This document shows positions 53,101 to 64,000 of a stretch of 64,000 nucleotides of DNA, in pieces. Where the stretch lies: positions 10,172,501 through 10,236,500 of the forward strand of contig OX485808.1 in the NCBI GenBank assembly GCA_950295325.1. The letters are read 5' to 3'. The notes below the pieces were generated by a model, which saw only the letters and a list, made by a program, of their open reading frames with translations, was not told the origin of the DNA and did no database searches. This DNA comes from Polytrichum commune. Taxonomy: Eukaryota; Streptophyta; Polytrichopsida; Polytrichales; Polytrichaceae. How positions within the stretch are numbered: the stretch's first letter is position 1; each line of letters opens with the position of its first letter. A program made the translations under genes and the position numbers.

Positions 53101-53707
53101 GAGGTGGAGCAGCCTTCCAGACATTCGCAACAAGACACACTTATCACAGGCACAGTTTCAAGCATTATGGCAAAAAGCCAACTCCGCGGGAAGAGATCTG
53201 CTCGTATTCATGTGGATTTTGAAAGATTTAAATGTTCCAAAGGGCGTGGTCGAGGTGACCACAGCAAACCCACCATTTTACCTTACCAGATTCTGTGTAG
53301 CGGCACTTACACATATGAGCAAGCATCATGAAGAGTTCTACACAAACATTGACAACAGGAACTCTCTACCACACTTAGATCCATATGAACCAGAAGTGAT
53401 AAGGGAGATACAAGAGATGGCGAATTCACAATTTCCGGAATTCCTATCGGCACTTGATGTCTTAGCAGGAGAGGACACAACATTGTTACATGAAGCCAGC
53501 CAACACCACCAAAATTTGAGTAGAAAATTTTCGGACTCCTTTCCACAGACCTTCCACCGGATCCAACTACATGGATACATCACAAGGGCATTAGAGGACA
53601 GAAAGAACACATTAGAGCAGAGACAGATTTCGACACCACATTCTAGAACCTTGCTCTATCTTCCTCAATACGATCCAGGGAGTATGAGAATTCCTAAAAG
53701 ATCCTAA
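50102..53707 (+). pseudogene. Extra 3' ORF with long coiled coil, one frame, four stops
   Basis: Between pol and the PPT one sense frame runs for 1,202 codons with only TAG 50996, TAG 52130, TGA 52616 and TGA 53015 before its end at 53705, and no frameshift that I could detect. Parts: a globular-looking N-terminal section (LNGREVDWPALFYGYIKTEL, near 50480), a polar linker, a long coiled-coil section (about 51260-52980; EENRLIDEDN-type heptads rich in Gln, Glu and Leu, with repeated TKEN/LQTK words), and a C-terminal section from 53036 (FQYYMAFKPMILRW, then FYLTRFCVAALTHM). Codon use is more C-rich than in gag-pol. I do not recognise a family. Extra 3' ORFs are known in some plant gypsy elements, but this one is not assignable by eye. 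Confidence 0.7.
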
Positions 53708-53724
53708 GGGCAGGATCTCAATCC

Positions 53725-53739
53725 GGGAGGGGGATAAAA
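53725..53739 (+). other. Polypurine tract
   Basis: GGGAGGGGGATAAAA lies immediately before the TG of the second LTR. It is the expected second-strand primer site. Confidence 0.85.
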
Positions 53740-56040
53740 TGTTGAATACAACATTATATCAAGAACAAGCAAGTGGAAGTAGGAAGAGGAACACCGAAAT
53801 CTCAATCTAACATCAAAGACAAGCAAGTGGAAGTAGAAGAGGAACACCGAAATTCAAAGGAACGGTTGAAGAATGCACTTCGGAGGCGAAGCAACCTCGA
53901 CCACGGTTATAGGGTCCACTGTCACGGAAATACAAGGAAGTCGCACTGTTATAGGGTCCCTTACCCACGGGTATAGGACAATCAGAGTTTTAGTGAAGGA
54001 GAACTTAGGAATTAAGTAGAAGGCTATTATATTAGTATAAAGGAGTTAGTGTTAAGCATTATGGAGTATATAGGAATGTAAGATTTCGAGGTTTAAAAAC
54101 TATTTTGAGGCATAATTATGAAGTATTACGAAGGTAGGATATTGAAGAGACATAATTATGTATTTAGGATTTTAATTGAGGATGAATGACTATCCAAGGA
54201 AGCATGATTATGGAATAGATAGAATGTAGGATTTTGAGGAGACACGATTATGGAATATATGGGAATTTTGGGATATTAAGTTCGAGAGACATTATGAAGA
54301 CACTAAGGGGAATATAGAACTATGGTACATTCTACTAGCATGATCATTATTCAATCAACATGAAGATTTGATTGATCCCCAAAAAGAGTTTAGAATGTAA
54401 CCACAACAAGGAGTTAGAGTAATCTTGGAAATAGGAACATTAAGGTGATAAAACGGTTATAACCGTTTAAGATAGGAATCATCTACATATTTTGAAGATA
54501 GATAGTTATTTAGAAAAATGGAGATCACAACCACTCTTAATGTAGATTTTGGATTAGGAAGAGAAGACTACATAAGGGAAGCAAATTAGGAGACTATTAC
54601 CTCATTTTCTACACAACGAAGTTATCTTGAATTTGAGTGTCAAGAATCACTTGAAGCTTTTGTAACTCTCCTCTCGAGGAACTTTTGCAATACACTTATC
54701 TTTTCTACAAATGCGTGTGATCTTTCTACCTCTCTCAATTTGAACTACGAGTCGTCAATGGTACTTTGTAGCTTAAGTGATTGAGCAACCGAGAGTAGAG
54801 TAGATTGAGTAGACTCTTTTGAGAAAGAACTCAAAAGATAGTGTGAGGGTGAGAACAAAGCGCTCAAGACAAATTGGAGAATCAATGGGACTTTGAGAGA
54901 GATTGAATTGAGAAAGCGATTGTCAAACTTGAGTGAAGGAAACAAGATTATCTCTCAAAGCGGAACTTATCATTGATCTCCTCAAAAGGGAATTATAAAT
55001 ATACATGTGATTGAATGATTGAAGAATTATATGCATGTTATGATTTAAGCAAAACAACTTAACGATTACAACTCCTTCAAAAGAGGAGGAGCTTATTATT
55101 GAAAACTACATAATTGACTTATAAGTATTATACATATTATACTACATATTGATTGTTGAACTTATGATTAATAAGAATGATGAAGACATTAATTCATATC
55201 AAAGTTTGAATACATATGAATGAAGTAATATTGATATAAGATAATTTACTTACTACAATTGTTATTGAAGCTTCTTACTTTAAGATTCTTTGTGAGTTGT
55301 TGGATGTCATTACAATTTGAAGGATTATCTATTCAAGAGAAGATCTCTCTTCTCTTGAGCAAAACTCAAGAGAGATAGGTTTATCTTCTCGTCATCAAGA
55401 AACACTTTGTAGTAAAAGTGTTTATTCTCTTAAGATACTTTGTGAGTTGTTGGATGTCATTAACAATCAAAGAGGAGTTCTTATTCTTGAGTAAAACTCA
55501 AGAGAGTATAATTATTCTTGTTATTAAAACACTTTGAAGTTCAACGTGACATTGCAAAACAATTAATGAAGTGTTCATGAACTTATAACTACTATATGCA
55601 TAATTGTCAAGTTACAATATTATACGTAGTAACACTTGAGCTTAAAAAGGAAGACTCAAGAATATTATATCTTCTTCATTATTATAAGATACTATCATTT
55701 ATGTGATTGATGCTTATGAATTACGAGTCTTAAAGACTCGTATGATTTATTGAAAACTATATTATTATCGAGGATATTGTTACACCTCTTGAAGCTTTCT
55801 TTAAATCTAATGGTTCTTATTATCAATGATGCCTTACATTGAGAGTAAGAATTAAGATAATGAGATTGTGTTCACTCCAATAATTATATTCATATCATAA
55901 GGAGAAGAGAGGGATTATTAATTCGAGACCGAACATATTAATGAGGCACGGTAGTTCTCAAGCGAATATAAATTTACGTGATGTCTCACCGTGAGTCTTC
56001 TTGAGCTAATTTGCAAGAGAACGACCCACGGGGTGCATCA
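53740..56040 (+). repeat. Second LTR, 2,301 bp
   Basis: Copy of 37056-39356 at offset 16684, with no difference seen by eye. It is the 3' LTR of the first element and at the same time the 5' LTR of the next internal region. Confidence 0.92.
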
Positions 56041-56257
56041 TTTTGGCGACCATGCTGGGGATTCTTGCCATTAATGTGAAAGGGTGATTTAATGTGTCTC
56101 GGTGTTTTAAGTGTGAAAAGGACGAAAGCGGAGGTTCTTGGCGAATGCGTTAACTAAGCACGTGGAGAATTATGCCAAGAAGAGCGGATAACCGCAACGT
56201 CATATCTAGCAATTGGAACTAAACACGATTTGGAGATAATGCGCCTTAATAGTAAGA

Positions 56258-56888
56258 ATGTCAAATGAGAAGAGACATACGGAAGACGACCGGGAGATAC
56301 GTGATACGTTGAATGAATTAAACTTCATCACTTTTTGCGAGGCGATACTCAAGGAGACCGAAACTCAAGAGAAATTCTATCAAGTGGAGATTGAGGAATC
56401 CCTACTTTACAAATTGTGGCACACAACGGAAGAAATTTCCAATGAACAACAAGCAAAATTGGAATGTTAAATCAAAGGAGAAGATAGTGAACGACCAAAA
56501 GGAACTAATATCAAGTTGGCCGTGGGAATATCCCGATTACATCAAAGAATCTAACAAAGCGGAAGAATGAATTAGCACCAAACGATTTCGTGACTTAATG
56601 GTATGTATGAACCGAGTATACATCGATCAAGCGTGGAGAAGTTTTGAAGAAAGACGGATTAGTTTCACGTACCGATCGGAGTTTGAGAGAAGAATCAAGG
56701 ACTGACCCGAAGAATTACAAGCCATCATCTTTTCTAAAGTGTGGAACAAAAGCAAGGATACATTGTGGGAATGCATGCCGGGAACAACAAAACAAAGTGG
56801 GTACCATTATAATCTAGAAGGGTTTTTTTACGACCTATACTACACACGAGTAATGGTACCGGCTACAATCAATGATTCCTTGGTTTGA
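56258..56888 (+). pseudogene. ORF1a, second copy (dead)
   Basis: Twin of 39574-40204 with the same TAA, TGA and TGA interruptions at +16684. Confidence 0.75.
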
Positions 56889-57489
56889 GAATATCCATTG
56901 CCGCGATAACTTACGAGAAAGATTAGAAGAAGGATCCGAAGAGAAGCATTTAATCGGACCACTTGAAGCCTCACATGTTGAAAGAGCAATTTTGAGAAAG
57001 ATTGAGAGATCAAACGTGAAAGGAGTATACGTGATTGAGGATACTATAGAAGACATTGACACTAAAGGAATTGTGAGTCATTGGCCTTGGGAGTACCCGA
57101 AGTTTAGTTGGGACGAAAAGGTACTAACTCAATATGAAGGAGTAAAGAGGTTCCATGATTTGATGTGGAACATGCACAAAGTTTATAAGACAAAAGCAAC
57201 CAAGAACTTTATCAAGAAACAAATCGGATTTACTTATCGATCGGAGTTCGAGAGGAGAATCTACGAACTACCGGAAGAACTACAAGCGAAGATATTCTCA
57301 AAAGTGTGGAATCACGGGAGAATTGGAATCGGAAGGTGGGCAAAAGGCGCCACAAGTCATAGAGGGTACCACTACCCGCAAGAGGGATTATTATACAACT
57401 TGTACTTCGAAAGGGTGATGATAAAACTTTACAACGGACTAGAGAAATTGGAAAATAGTGAGCGAGGGTTGATCAAGTTAAATGAGTGA
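56872..57489 (+). CDS. ORF1b, second copy, 205 aa
   Basis: Translation identical to ORF1b at 40188-40805. Same overlap with the tail of ORF1a, and followed by the same 150-bp leader duplication. Confidence 0.7.
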   Translation: MIPWFENIHCRDNLRERLEEGSEEKHLIGPLEASHVERAILRKIERSNVKGVYVIEDTIEDIDTKGIVSHWPWEYPKFSWDEKVLTQYEGVKRFHDLMWNMHKVYKTKATKNFIKKQIGFTYRSEFERRIYELPEELQAKIFSKVWNHGRIGIGRWAKGATSHRGYHYPQEGLLYNLYFERVMIKLYNGLEKLENSERGLIKLNE

Positions 57490-57509
57490 AAAATTAAGAA
57501 TCCATTGGG

Positions 57510-57809
57510 GAGGAAGAGAAAATTAGATTAAGAGATAGTTTGTCCTAAGAGTCGTACTAGCGAAAGGATGAATATAGAATGCACATAGTTGAAGCCGGGA
57601 GGGCCAACTAGGGTGGTCTAAGATCATGCTAAGTAGTGTTAATGTACGACGAAGAGGAAGAGAAAACTAATTGAATCAAGAAGAATAGTGTGTCCTAAGA
57701 ACCGTACTAGCAAAAGGATGAATATAGAATGCACATAGTTGAAGCCAGGAGGGCCAACTAGGGTGGTCTAAGATCATGCTAAGTAGTGTTAATGTACGAC
57801 GAAGAGGAA
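57510..57809. repeat. Gag-leader 150-bp duplication, second copy
   Basis: Twin of 40826-41125, including the mini ORF start at 57642 and the gag ATG at 57792. Confidence 0.85.
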
Positions 57810-59608
57810 GACACTTGGGAGCGAAGTCGTTCGCCGCCATCTAGGAGAGAGGCCGAGGCCGAACGTAAGCACATTAACCGTATGCAACATGGAGTAAACC
57901 CCAATAGCGAGGAAGGAAGAGCCGAGAGGCAAAGAAGAGAGAGAGCGGAACGATACGAGAGACGGGCAAGACAAAGAGCCGAAGGTCTTGATATATCTAG
58001 ATCACCATCCCCATCACTAACAAACGATAACCTAGACCGACCATCACCCTATGAATACGAAAATATAAATAGAGAAGAGCAAAGAGACACCGTCACTCCA
58101 TTAGGAACATTCGAAACGAACACTAGAGAAGGGATACCCCGGAATATTAATTTTGATCAAGACACACAAGAAAGCATAGTAGAGAACGAAAATTCAACAA
58201 CAACTCAAAGTGAGGAACCAACATCAAGACAAGTCAACCAAACATTTGAAGAATTTTTGCAACAAGAAAGGGCTAGTGAACAATTATTTGACTATAGAGT
58301 ACCCATTAATAGCACAACAAGATCCGNNNNNNNNNNNNNNNNNNNNNNNNNNNNNNNNNNNNNNNNNNNNNNNNNNNNNNNNNNNNNNNNNNNNNNNNNN
58401 NNNNNNNNNNNNNNNNNNNNNNNNNNNNNNNNNNNNNNNNNNNNNNNNNNNNNNNNNNNNNNNNNNNNNNNNNNNNNNNNNNNNNNNNNNNNNNNNNNNN
58501 NNNNNNNNNNNNNNNNNNNNNNNNNNCAACAAGATCCGGAACAACGTCATTAGGGACGAATATTGGAGGTTCCGGAGGAGGAAGAGGAAGTGGAACTATA
58601 GCAATGTCGGGAGGAGCACCACCTCCCCCGAGAAGAGGGAAGATACCTCTTCCCACATACAAAGGAAAAGAGGATCCGGACACTTACATACAAGAGTATG
58701 TCAATATATGTCATGCCAATCAAGAAGGAACCGATGCGGAGAAACTAAGATTGTTTCCGGTGACTCTTAAGAAAAAGGCACTAGAATGGTACACTCAATT
58801 TCCCGCGAATCACTTTTTGAATTGGAACGATTTAAAGACAACGTTTATCCAACGATTCCGATCAACCAAATCGGAAGGGGAGATCATCAACAACTTGTCA
58901 CATGTAAAGCAAAAGAAAGATGAATCGGTGGAAGAGTTTTATGAACGAGTAATGGTAGCGGCGGCTAAAATTCAACCCGCGCCGGGAGAACAAATTAGAA
59001 AAACTTGGTTCATAAATGGACTAAGGAAGGAATACGAGAAATATGTAAACATTTTACCAAGTGATACCTTGGAAGAAGCACTAGCTTCGGCACGAAAGAT
59101 TGAGATGAGCAAAACGAAAAAGGAAAGGATGAGAGAAGACGATTCAAGTGGAGATTCAAGTAGCGATTCCGATGATGATACAAGAAGAAGGAAGAAAAAG
59201 GGAAAGGCTAAGAAAGCCGATGTTACTAAAGATGATTTAAAGGCTCTTAAACAAGAGATAGAGGAACTAGCCATCGGCACTCGGAAGTTTAGGACGGGAG
59301 TCACTTGCCGGAGATGCCGCAATGAAGGCCATTATTCAAATGAGTGCCAATTAAAGAGTTGCTCGAATTGCAATAGCACTACACACAATACAAATGAATG
59401 TGTTTATGATGGAAGAAGGCGAGAAAGGAGATTTGGAGTGAATCAAGTACAACCACAATTGAACAACAACCGGAGAAGGGCGGGAGCCGAGCCTCCGAGA
59501 TTTAGAAATGAAGAGAGACTGCGGTTCGGGGAGAATCGGCGAGATATGAGATACCCCTATCAAGGGAGGGATAAGCTAAGGGATGAAGGATACCCCTATA
59601 ACGGGTAG
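57792..59608 (+). CDS. gag: Gag, second copy, interrupted by the assembly gap
   Basis: Same protein as the first gag from MYDEEEDTWERS on. The known sequence stops at 58326 and resumes at 58527. The 200 N do not keep the frame (the offset changes by 212), so the gap length is not real. After the gap the capsid domain, both zinc knuckles and the terminal TAG (59606) are as in the first copy. Confidence 0.8.
58327..58526. other. Assembly gap, 200 N
   Basis: A round-number run of N. The left side ends CAACAAGATCCG and the right side begins CAACAAGATCCGG, so the flanking contigs overlap by 12 nt and no base of the element is missing relative to the first copy. Confidence 0.95.
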
Positions 59609-62524
59609 GAATACCGAAGAGGAGATCGGTACCCGTACGACAATTACCGGAGGGAAGCGACATACCCCTACCGAAGCCAATACTACCCAAGGGAAGAAGA
59701 ATACCCCTATCAGGGCGGCCCTAGAGGACCCATTAATCACGGGAGATTGGAGTACCCCAGGGATGTGATGGACAACAATGGCCAAAAAGCCGCGCCGAGA
59801 ATCGGGTACACTGGCCTACCGCGACGGGAAGGCAACGCCGACAAGTGCTATTATTGTCATCAACAGGGTCATAGAAAACCGGAATGCTCATTGTTTAGAA
59901 AACATCAAGAAGAAGCGAATGATTACGCGAAGAAGCCCACGGTGGCGGTAAATGTAGTGACACCAAGTGTGTGTGTGATGACGAGAGCCCAAAGAGCGGC
60001 GAAAGAAAACTCTAAGGAAGAGAGTGAATCGGAAGATGAAGATAATGGAGATGATAGAAAGAGCAAAGACTCGGAGAATAGTGATGATGAAGATGGTGAG
60101 AACACCATAAAGGTTATGGATGATGATAGTGAAGATGAGCAAATGTCACAGGAGGTGCGGGATGCACCGGATGACTTAACATGGAAGAAGAATCGGGAGA
60201 TTCACCATGGAGAAACCGGTAACGCGAAGACGCCAAGGAGAAGGCGAAAGGAACTTAAGTCACAGGAGGTGCGGGATGCACCGGAGGACTTAGAACGGAA
60301 GAAGAATCGGAAGATTCACGATGAAGAAAGCGAAGAGCTTAGTGAAAATGAGAATGAGCCCATGATGAGGCGAAAGGAAAATGAGTCACAGGAGGTGCGG
60401 GATGCACCGGAGGACTCGGAATGGAAGAAGAAGCGGGAGATACACCGCCAAGTAACGAATACGATTAAGAAGATACAACGGGAAGCAGGCGAAGATCTTT
60501 TAGAGCCAGAAGATCTTGCAACGGAGTACCGGACGTCGTCTAGGAGAAAAGCGACGGAAGAAGAACCCCGATCAAGGGTAGGACAAATTATTCGAAAAAT
60601 ACTAGATTCAACTCAAGCAAATATAACAATAGGGCAACTTTTGGAGATAGCCCCTTATTGCAAAAGAAAAGTAATGGAAGCAATTTACACGAACGGGCGA
60701 GATGAGAGGAAAGTACCTCAAACGTATCTCGTAGCCACGAAAGACTTTGATGAAGAGATGCCGATGATAGCGGTATGGACTAAGAATCGACGAATATCCA
60801 ACGTATTACTAGATGGAGGATCGGGAGTGAACATTATTACGGACACTTTGATGGACAAATTGGGAATAGAAAAACAACTTGAAGTGGCACCATTTACGAT
60901 CAAAATGGCGGATCAAAGGAAGGTTACGCCACTTGGAATTATCAAAAATTTGAAAATCACAATTGGAGGTTTGACCTTTAAGGTTACCGTAACGGTAATG
61001 AAGATGGAAAATCAAGAGAATTGTTACTCAATGCTACTTGGACGACCATGGCTTAAGCAAGCACGTGCCAAGCATGATTGGGGAAAGAGTCAATTAGTTC
61101 TATATCAAAAAGGGGTAGATGTATGTATTGGTACTAATCGAAGACCAAAACTCCCGGATTCATCAAGACCAATCAATATCGAAGGTTTTGATTGGGAGGC
61201 CGGATTAACCGATGAAGAGGAACAAATAGTTTATCAAGCTTATCCAAGTTTACACCACATAGCCGATGTAGAACTAGATGGATTGAAGCTATTATATGAA
61301 ACCGATTGCAATATGGTTATGACAAGCATCGAAGGAGAAAATGTAGAGAATATCAACAAAAAGGGACTCAAAGCAAATACCAAGAAGAAGGAGAAACAAG
61401 TCCCTAAGCTCAAAGAAGGAACTCCAAAACAAAAGGAAGACATGGGAGAGAGACCGGTTTATCCATCTCATTTTTATGAGATGAAAGAAGGAGAACAAGC
61501 GATCGATCGAACACCGGCATCCGAAGCGGTGAAAGGAAAAACAATCGCCGGATGGATTATCGAAGATGAAGATATGATAAAGGAGATTAACCTTGGGACA
61601 ACGGAGGATCCCAAAATGGTACGAATAGGAAAGGAACTTGACCCCTCCTATGAAAACCAAGTGATTGAGATACTAAGGGATTACAAGGATGTATTCGCAT
61701 GGACGTATGAGGATATGAAAGGGATACCACCTCACATTTGTGAACACAAGATAGAACTCAAACCAAATACCAAGCCGATCAAGCAAAGCCGATATCGAAT
61801 GAATCCGAATTATGCGGCAAAGGTGAAAGAGGAGATCTACAAATTGCTCAAGGCCGGATTCATATACCCGGTAGATAGAGCGGAATGGCTTTCACCGATA
61901 GTGATAGTACCAAAGACAAATGGAAAGTTAAGAGTATGCGTAGATTATCGGAAACTCAACGGAGCAACAAAATCCGACCCATTTCCATTACCATTCACGG
62001 AGGAGATTCTTGAAACGGTAGCCGGACACGAGATGTTGTCACTACTAGACGGGTTTAGTGGTTACAATCAAGTGAGGATAGCACCGGAAGATCAACCGAA
62101 AACTTGTTTTATTACGGAGTGGGGAGCTTATGCCACTAGAGTTATGTCATTTGGACTTATGAGTGCGCCATCTACTTTTCAAAGGGGAGTAATGACAATT
62201 TTCACGGAGTTTCTAAATGATTTTATGAAAGTATTTTTGGACGATTTTAGTATATATGGGACAAAGGCGGATCATATCAAGCACCTTAAGCTTTGTCTTC
62301 AACGATGTAGGGAGAGTGGGTTAAGTCTTAATCCGGAGAAATGCATGATTTGTGTGACCTCGGGGAGATTACTTGGTCACGTGGTTTGCAAAGAGGGACT
62401 TTTGATAGATCCCAAAAAGATTTCCGTGATTCAAAAATTACCACCACCAACCAATGTCAAGAATTTACGAGCATTCTTAGGCTCGGTAACATACCATAGG
62501 AGATTCATATGGATGTTTGCATAA
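59609..62524 (+). CDS. pol: Third knuckle, protease and RT, second copy
   Basis: Twin of 42713-45628. Identical translation from 59747 on, with the FLDD box at 62234-62245 and the same TAA at 62522. Confidence 0.88.
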   Translation, partial: EYRRGDRYPYDNYRREATYPYRSQYYPREEEYPYQGGPRGPINHGRLEYPRDVMDNNGQKAAPRIGYTGLPRREGNADKCYYCHQQGHRKPECSLFRKHQEEANDYAKKPTVAVNVVTPSVCVMTRAQRAAKENSKEESESEDEDNGDDRKSKDSENSDDEDGENTIKVMDDDSEDEQMSQEVRDAPDDLTWKKNREIHHGETGNAKTPRRRRKELKSQEVRDAPEDLERKKNRKIHDEESEELSENENEPMMRRKENESQEVRDAPEDSEWKKKREIHRQVTNTIKKIQREAGEDLLEPEDLATEYRTSSRRKATEEEPRSRVGQIIRKILDSTQANITIGQLLEIAPYCKRKVMEAIYTNGRDERKVPQTYLVATKDFDEEMPMIAVWTKNRRISNVLLDGGSGVNIITDTLMDKLGIEKQLEVAPFTIKMADQRKVTPLGIIKNLKITIGGLTFKVTVTVMKMENQENCYSMLLGRPWLKQARAKHDWGKSQLVLYQKGVDVCIGTNRRPKLPDSSRPINIEGFDWEAGLTDEEEQIVYQAYPSLHHIADVELDGLKLLYETDCNMVMTSIEGENVENINKKGLKANTKKKEKQVPKLKEGTPKQKEDMGERPVYPSHFYEMKEGEQAIDRTPASEAVKGKTIAGWIIEDEDMIKEINLGTTEDPKMVRIGKELDPSYENQVIEILRDYKDVFAWTYEDMKGIPPHICEHKIELKPNTKPIKQSRYRMNPNYAAKVKEEIYKLLKAGFIYPVDRAEWLSPIVIVPKTNGKLRVCVDYRKLNGATKSDPFPLPFTEEILETVAGHEMLSLLDGFSGYNQVRIAPEDQPKTCFITEWGAYATRVMSFGLMSAPSTFQRGVMTIFTEFLNDFMKVFLDDFSIYGTKADHIKHLKLCLQRCRESGLSLNPEKCMICVTSGRLLGHVVCKEGLLIDPKKISVIQKLPPPTNVKNLRAFLGSVTYHRRFIWMFA

Positions 62525-63187
62525 ATTACGAGACCTCTTTATGCTCTCCTCAAAAAAGATGAAGCATATGAATGGACGACAAATTGCCAACAAACATTTG
62601 AACTAGTCAAGAGACTTCTAACTACGACACCAATACTAATGGCCCCAAATTGGTCAATGGAATTTCATGTCCATTGTGACGCATCAAACATAGCCATTGG
62701 AGCGGTACTAGCGCAAAAGGTGAATGGAAATATTGACTCACCGATATATTACGCAAGCCAATTATTAAATCAAGCGGAGAAAAATTATAGCACGACGGAA
62801 CGAGAAGCCTTAACAATGGTATATTCGGTAAACAAATTCCGACACTACCTCTTGGCGAATCATTTCGTGTTTTACGTGGATCATCAAGCATTGTTATACT
62901 TGATAAATAGACCGATAATCTCGGGGAGAATCGCAAGATGGATGCTTCTTCTACAAGAATACGATTTTGAGATTATGTATATGCCCGGAAGACGACACGT
63001 GATGGCGGATCACCTCTCAAGAATCGATAATGGAGAACCACCCACCGGAGTAAACGACCAACTACCGGATGCAAATTTGTTTTGTATGGAGGTACTAGAA
63101 GAAGAAGATGATTACATGGAAGAAAAAGAGCAATCAAATGAAGAAAATGAACGAGGAAAGGAAAACATGACACCATGTCTTGAATGA
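62525..63187 (+). CDS. pol: RNase H part, second copy
   Basis: Twin of 45629-46291, all acidic active-site segments present, same TGA at 63185. Confidence 0.88.
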   Translation: MTRPLYALLKKDEAYEWTTNCQQTFELVKRLLTTTPILMAPNWSMEFHVHCDASNIAIGAVLAQKVNGNIDSPIYYASQLLNQAEKNYSTTEREALTMVYSVNKFRHYLLANHFVFYVDHQALLYLINRPIISGRIARWMLLLQEYDFEIMYMPGRRHVMADHLSRIDNGEPPTGVNDQLPDANLFCMEVLEEEDDYMEEKEQSNEENERGKENMTPCLE

Positions 63188-64000
63188 TATATGGTATATG
63201 TTCAACCAACGGAAGATTGGAGGAAACCGTTCAAAGAATATTTCAAGTATGGAAAGTTGTTAACAAAAGGAACAACGGAAGACGAACAAACACGCATAAG
63301 ACGATCTAGTGAACCTTACATCATGGATGGAGATAAATTAATACGAGTTAGCCCAAGTGGAGAATCGAAGACATGCATAGCGGGACAAGTTATTGAGGAA
63401 ATTATCGCGGAAACGCATGAACAAGAAGGCCATCATCAAACCTTCGAAAATACTTGGTTCACCATATTAAGTGGACCTTATTGGTGGCCAACAAAAAAGA
63501 GGGACGTAGCAAGTTATTGCGAAGAATGTCCGGTTTGCTTACGACAAAATGAAGGACGAATACATGAACTAGAAAATGATACTCTAGTACTAGACTCGGT
63601 ATCGGATGACGAGTCAACTACGGAAGAAAACCACTCGACGGATTGGAGAACACCCTATTTTGAGTACTTAAGGAATGGACAAGTAAATGGAGAAAATGTT
63701 ACCAATGAAAAACAACTTCGATGGGCAAACAAATGCAAGCGGTTCGTTCTCAACGAAGGAACCTTGATAAGATTACTACCCAACGAAGATACGCGAATAT
63801 GCGTCACACGAAGTCGAGGAGGAAAACTCATAGCGGCCACTCACAACGCAAAAGGCAAGCATTTGACCTTACCTATGACTAAACAATTAATATTCTTTAG
63901 TCTTTATTGGTGGCCTACAATTGACAAAGACATCAAGTATCACGCGGAATACGAATGTGAAGAATGCATGTTGCAACTCAATGGGAAGCAAGAAGAGATG
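63188..64000 (+). CDS. pol: Integrase modules 1-2, second copy, cut by window end
   Basis: Twin of 46292-47104. Module 1 starts at 63215 and module 2 at 63641. The frame is open to the last base shown. Confidence 0.85.

Larger units (their letters stand above)
37056..56040 (+). mobile_element. Giant Ty3/gypsy LTR retrotransposon, 18,985 bp
   Basis: It has two 2,301-bp LTRs (37056-39356 and 53740-56040), a PBS directly after the first and a PPT directly before the second. The order gag, protease, RT, RNase H, integrase is that of Ty3/gypsy. A 5' extra ORF, very long LTRs and total size recall the Tat/Ogre group, which is also known for an extra ORF before gag, but no intron or lineage-defining signature was confirmed. 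Unusual are the multiplied domains and the 3' ORF described below. The two LTRs look identical by eye. Target-site duplication cannot be tested: the left flank ends ATAGA, but the second LTR runs into another internal region. Confidence 0.93.
53740..64000 (+). mobile_element. Second element copy sharing the middle LTR, cut by the window end
   Basis: From the PBS on it repeats the first element's internal region without visible differences: offset 16684 up to the N gap and 16896 after it. It stops in integrase module 2. It has the same stops at 59606, 62522 and 63185. It is either a true tandem array formed by LTR recombination or an assembly duplication. Confidence 0.85.

Noticed and set aside
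58284-58683. Open frames running through the N gap
   Set aside because: They exist only because N codons are not read as stops.

Overview
The window is nuclear DNA of a land plant. It holds spliced genes with GT-AG introns, a chloroplast-type adenylate kinase and a plastidial-type octanoyltransferase exon, AT-rich intergenic DNA with many small foldback elements and tandem repeats, and a giant Ty3/gypsy LTR retrotransposon. I cannot fix the species. The intron sizes and low gene density would suit a bryophyte, lycophyte, fern or gymnosperm as well as an angiosperm.

Layout. 0.5-3.5 kb, minus strand: exons of a GPI mannosyltransferase III (PIG-B, GT22 family), followed upstream by a diverged tandem triplication. 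5.0-6.1 kb: two small inverted-repeat elements. 6-19.5 kb: no recognisable gene, but several minisatellite-like blocks. 19.5-21.1 kb, minus strand: a multi-exon gene or pseudogene that I do not recognise, with a 52-bp tandem repeat that triplicates a splice donor. 22.9-23.2 kb: first exon of a lipoate biosynthesis octanoyltransferase (LIP2p type), with no sign of the rest. 26.1-28.3 kb: an intronless 224-codon orphan ORF flanked on both sides by tandem duplications, with a 128-bp near-perfect palindrome upstream. 30.1-33.7 kb, minus strand: a complete seven-exon chloroplast adenylate kinase.

37.056-56.040 kb: an 18,985-bp Ty3/gypsy element with 2,301-bp LTRs, PBS and PPT. In order it carries a duplicated 5' ORF (first copy dead, second open), a duplicated gag leader, gag, protease, RT, RNase H, an integrase whose HHCC-type front module is repeated five times, a DDE core, two GPY/F-like modules, and a long coiled-coil ORF between pol and the 3' LTR. 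Gag-pol stays in one frame for 8.6 kb but has four single stop codons. The 3' ORF also keeps one frame, with four more.

53.740-64.000 kb repeats the LTR and the internal region, identical as far as I can compare by eye. It is broken by a 200-N gap whose flanks overlap by 12 nt, and it runs off the window inside integrase module 2. This is either a tandem LTR-internal-LTR-internal array or an assembly loop.

The strongest candidate for something undescribed is this retrotransposon: domain-by-domain tandem duplication (ORF1 x2, HHCC module x5, GPY/F x2), a 3' coiled-coil ORF, and frame conservation through multiple stops.
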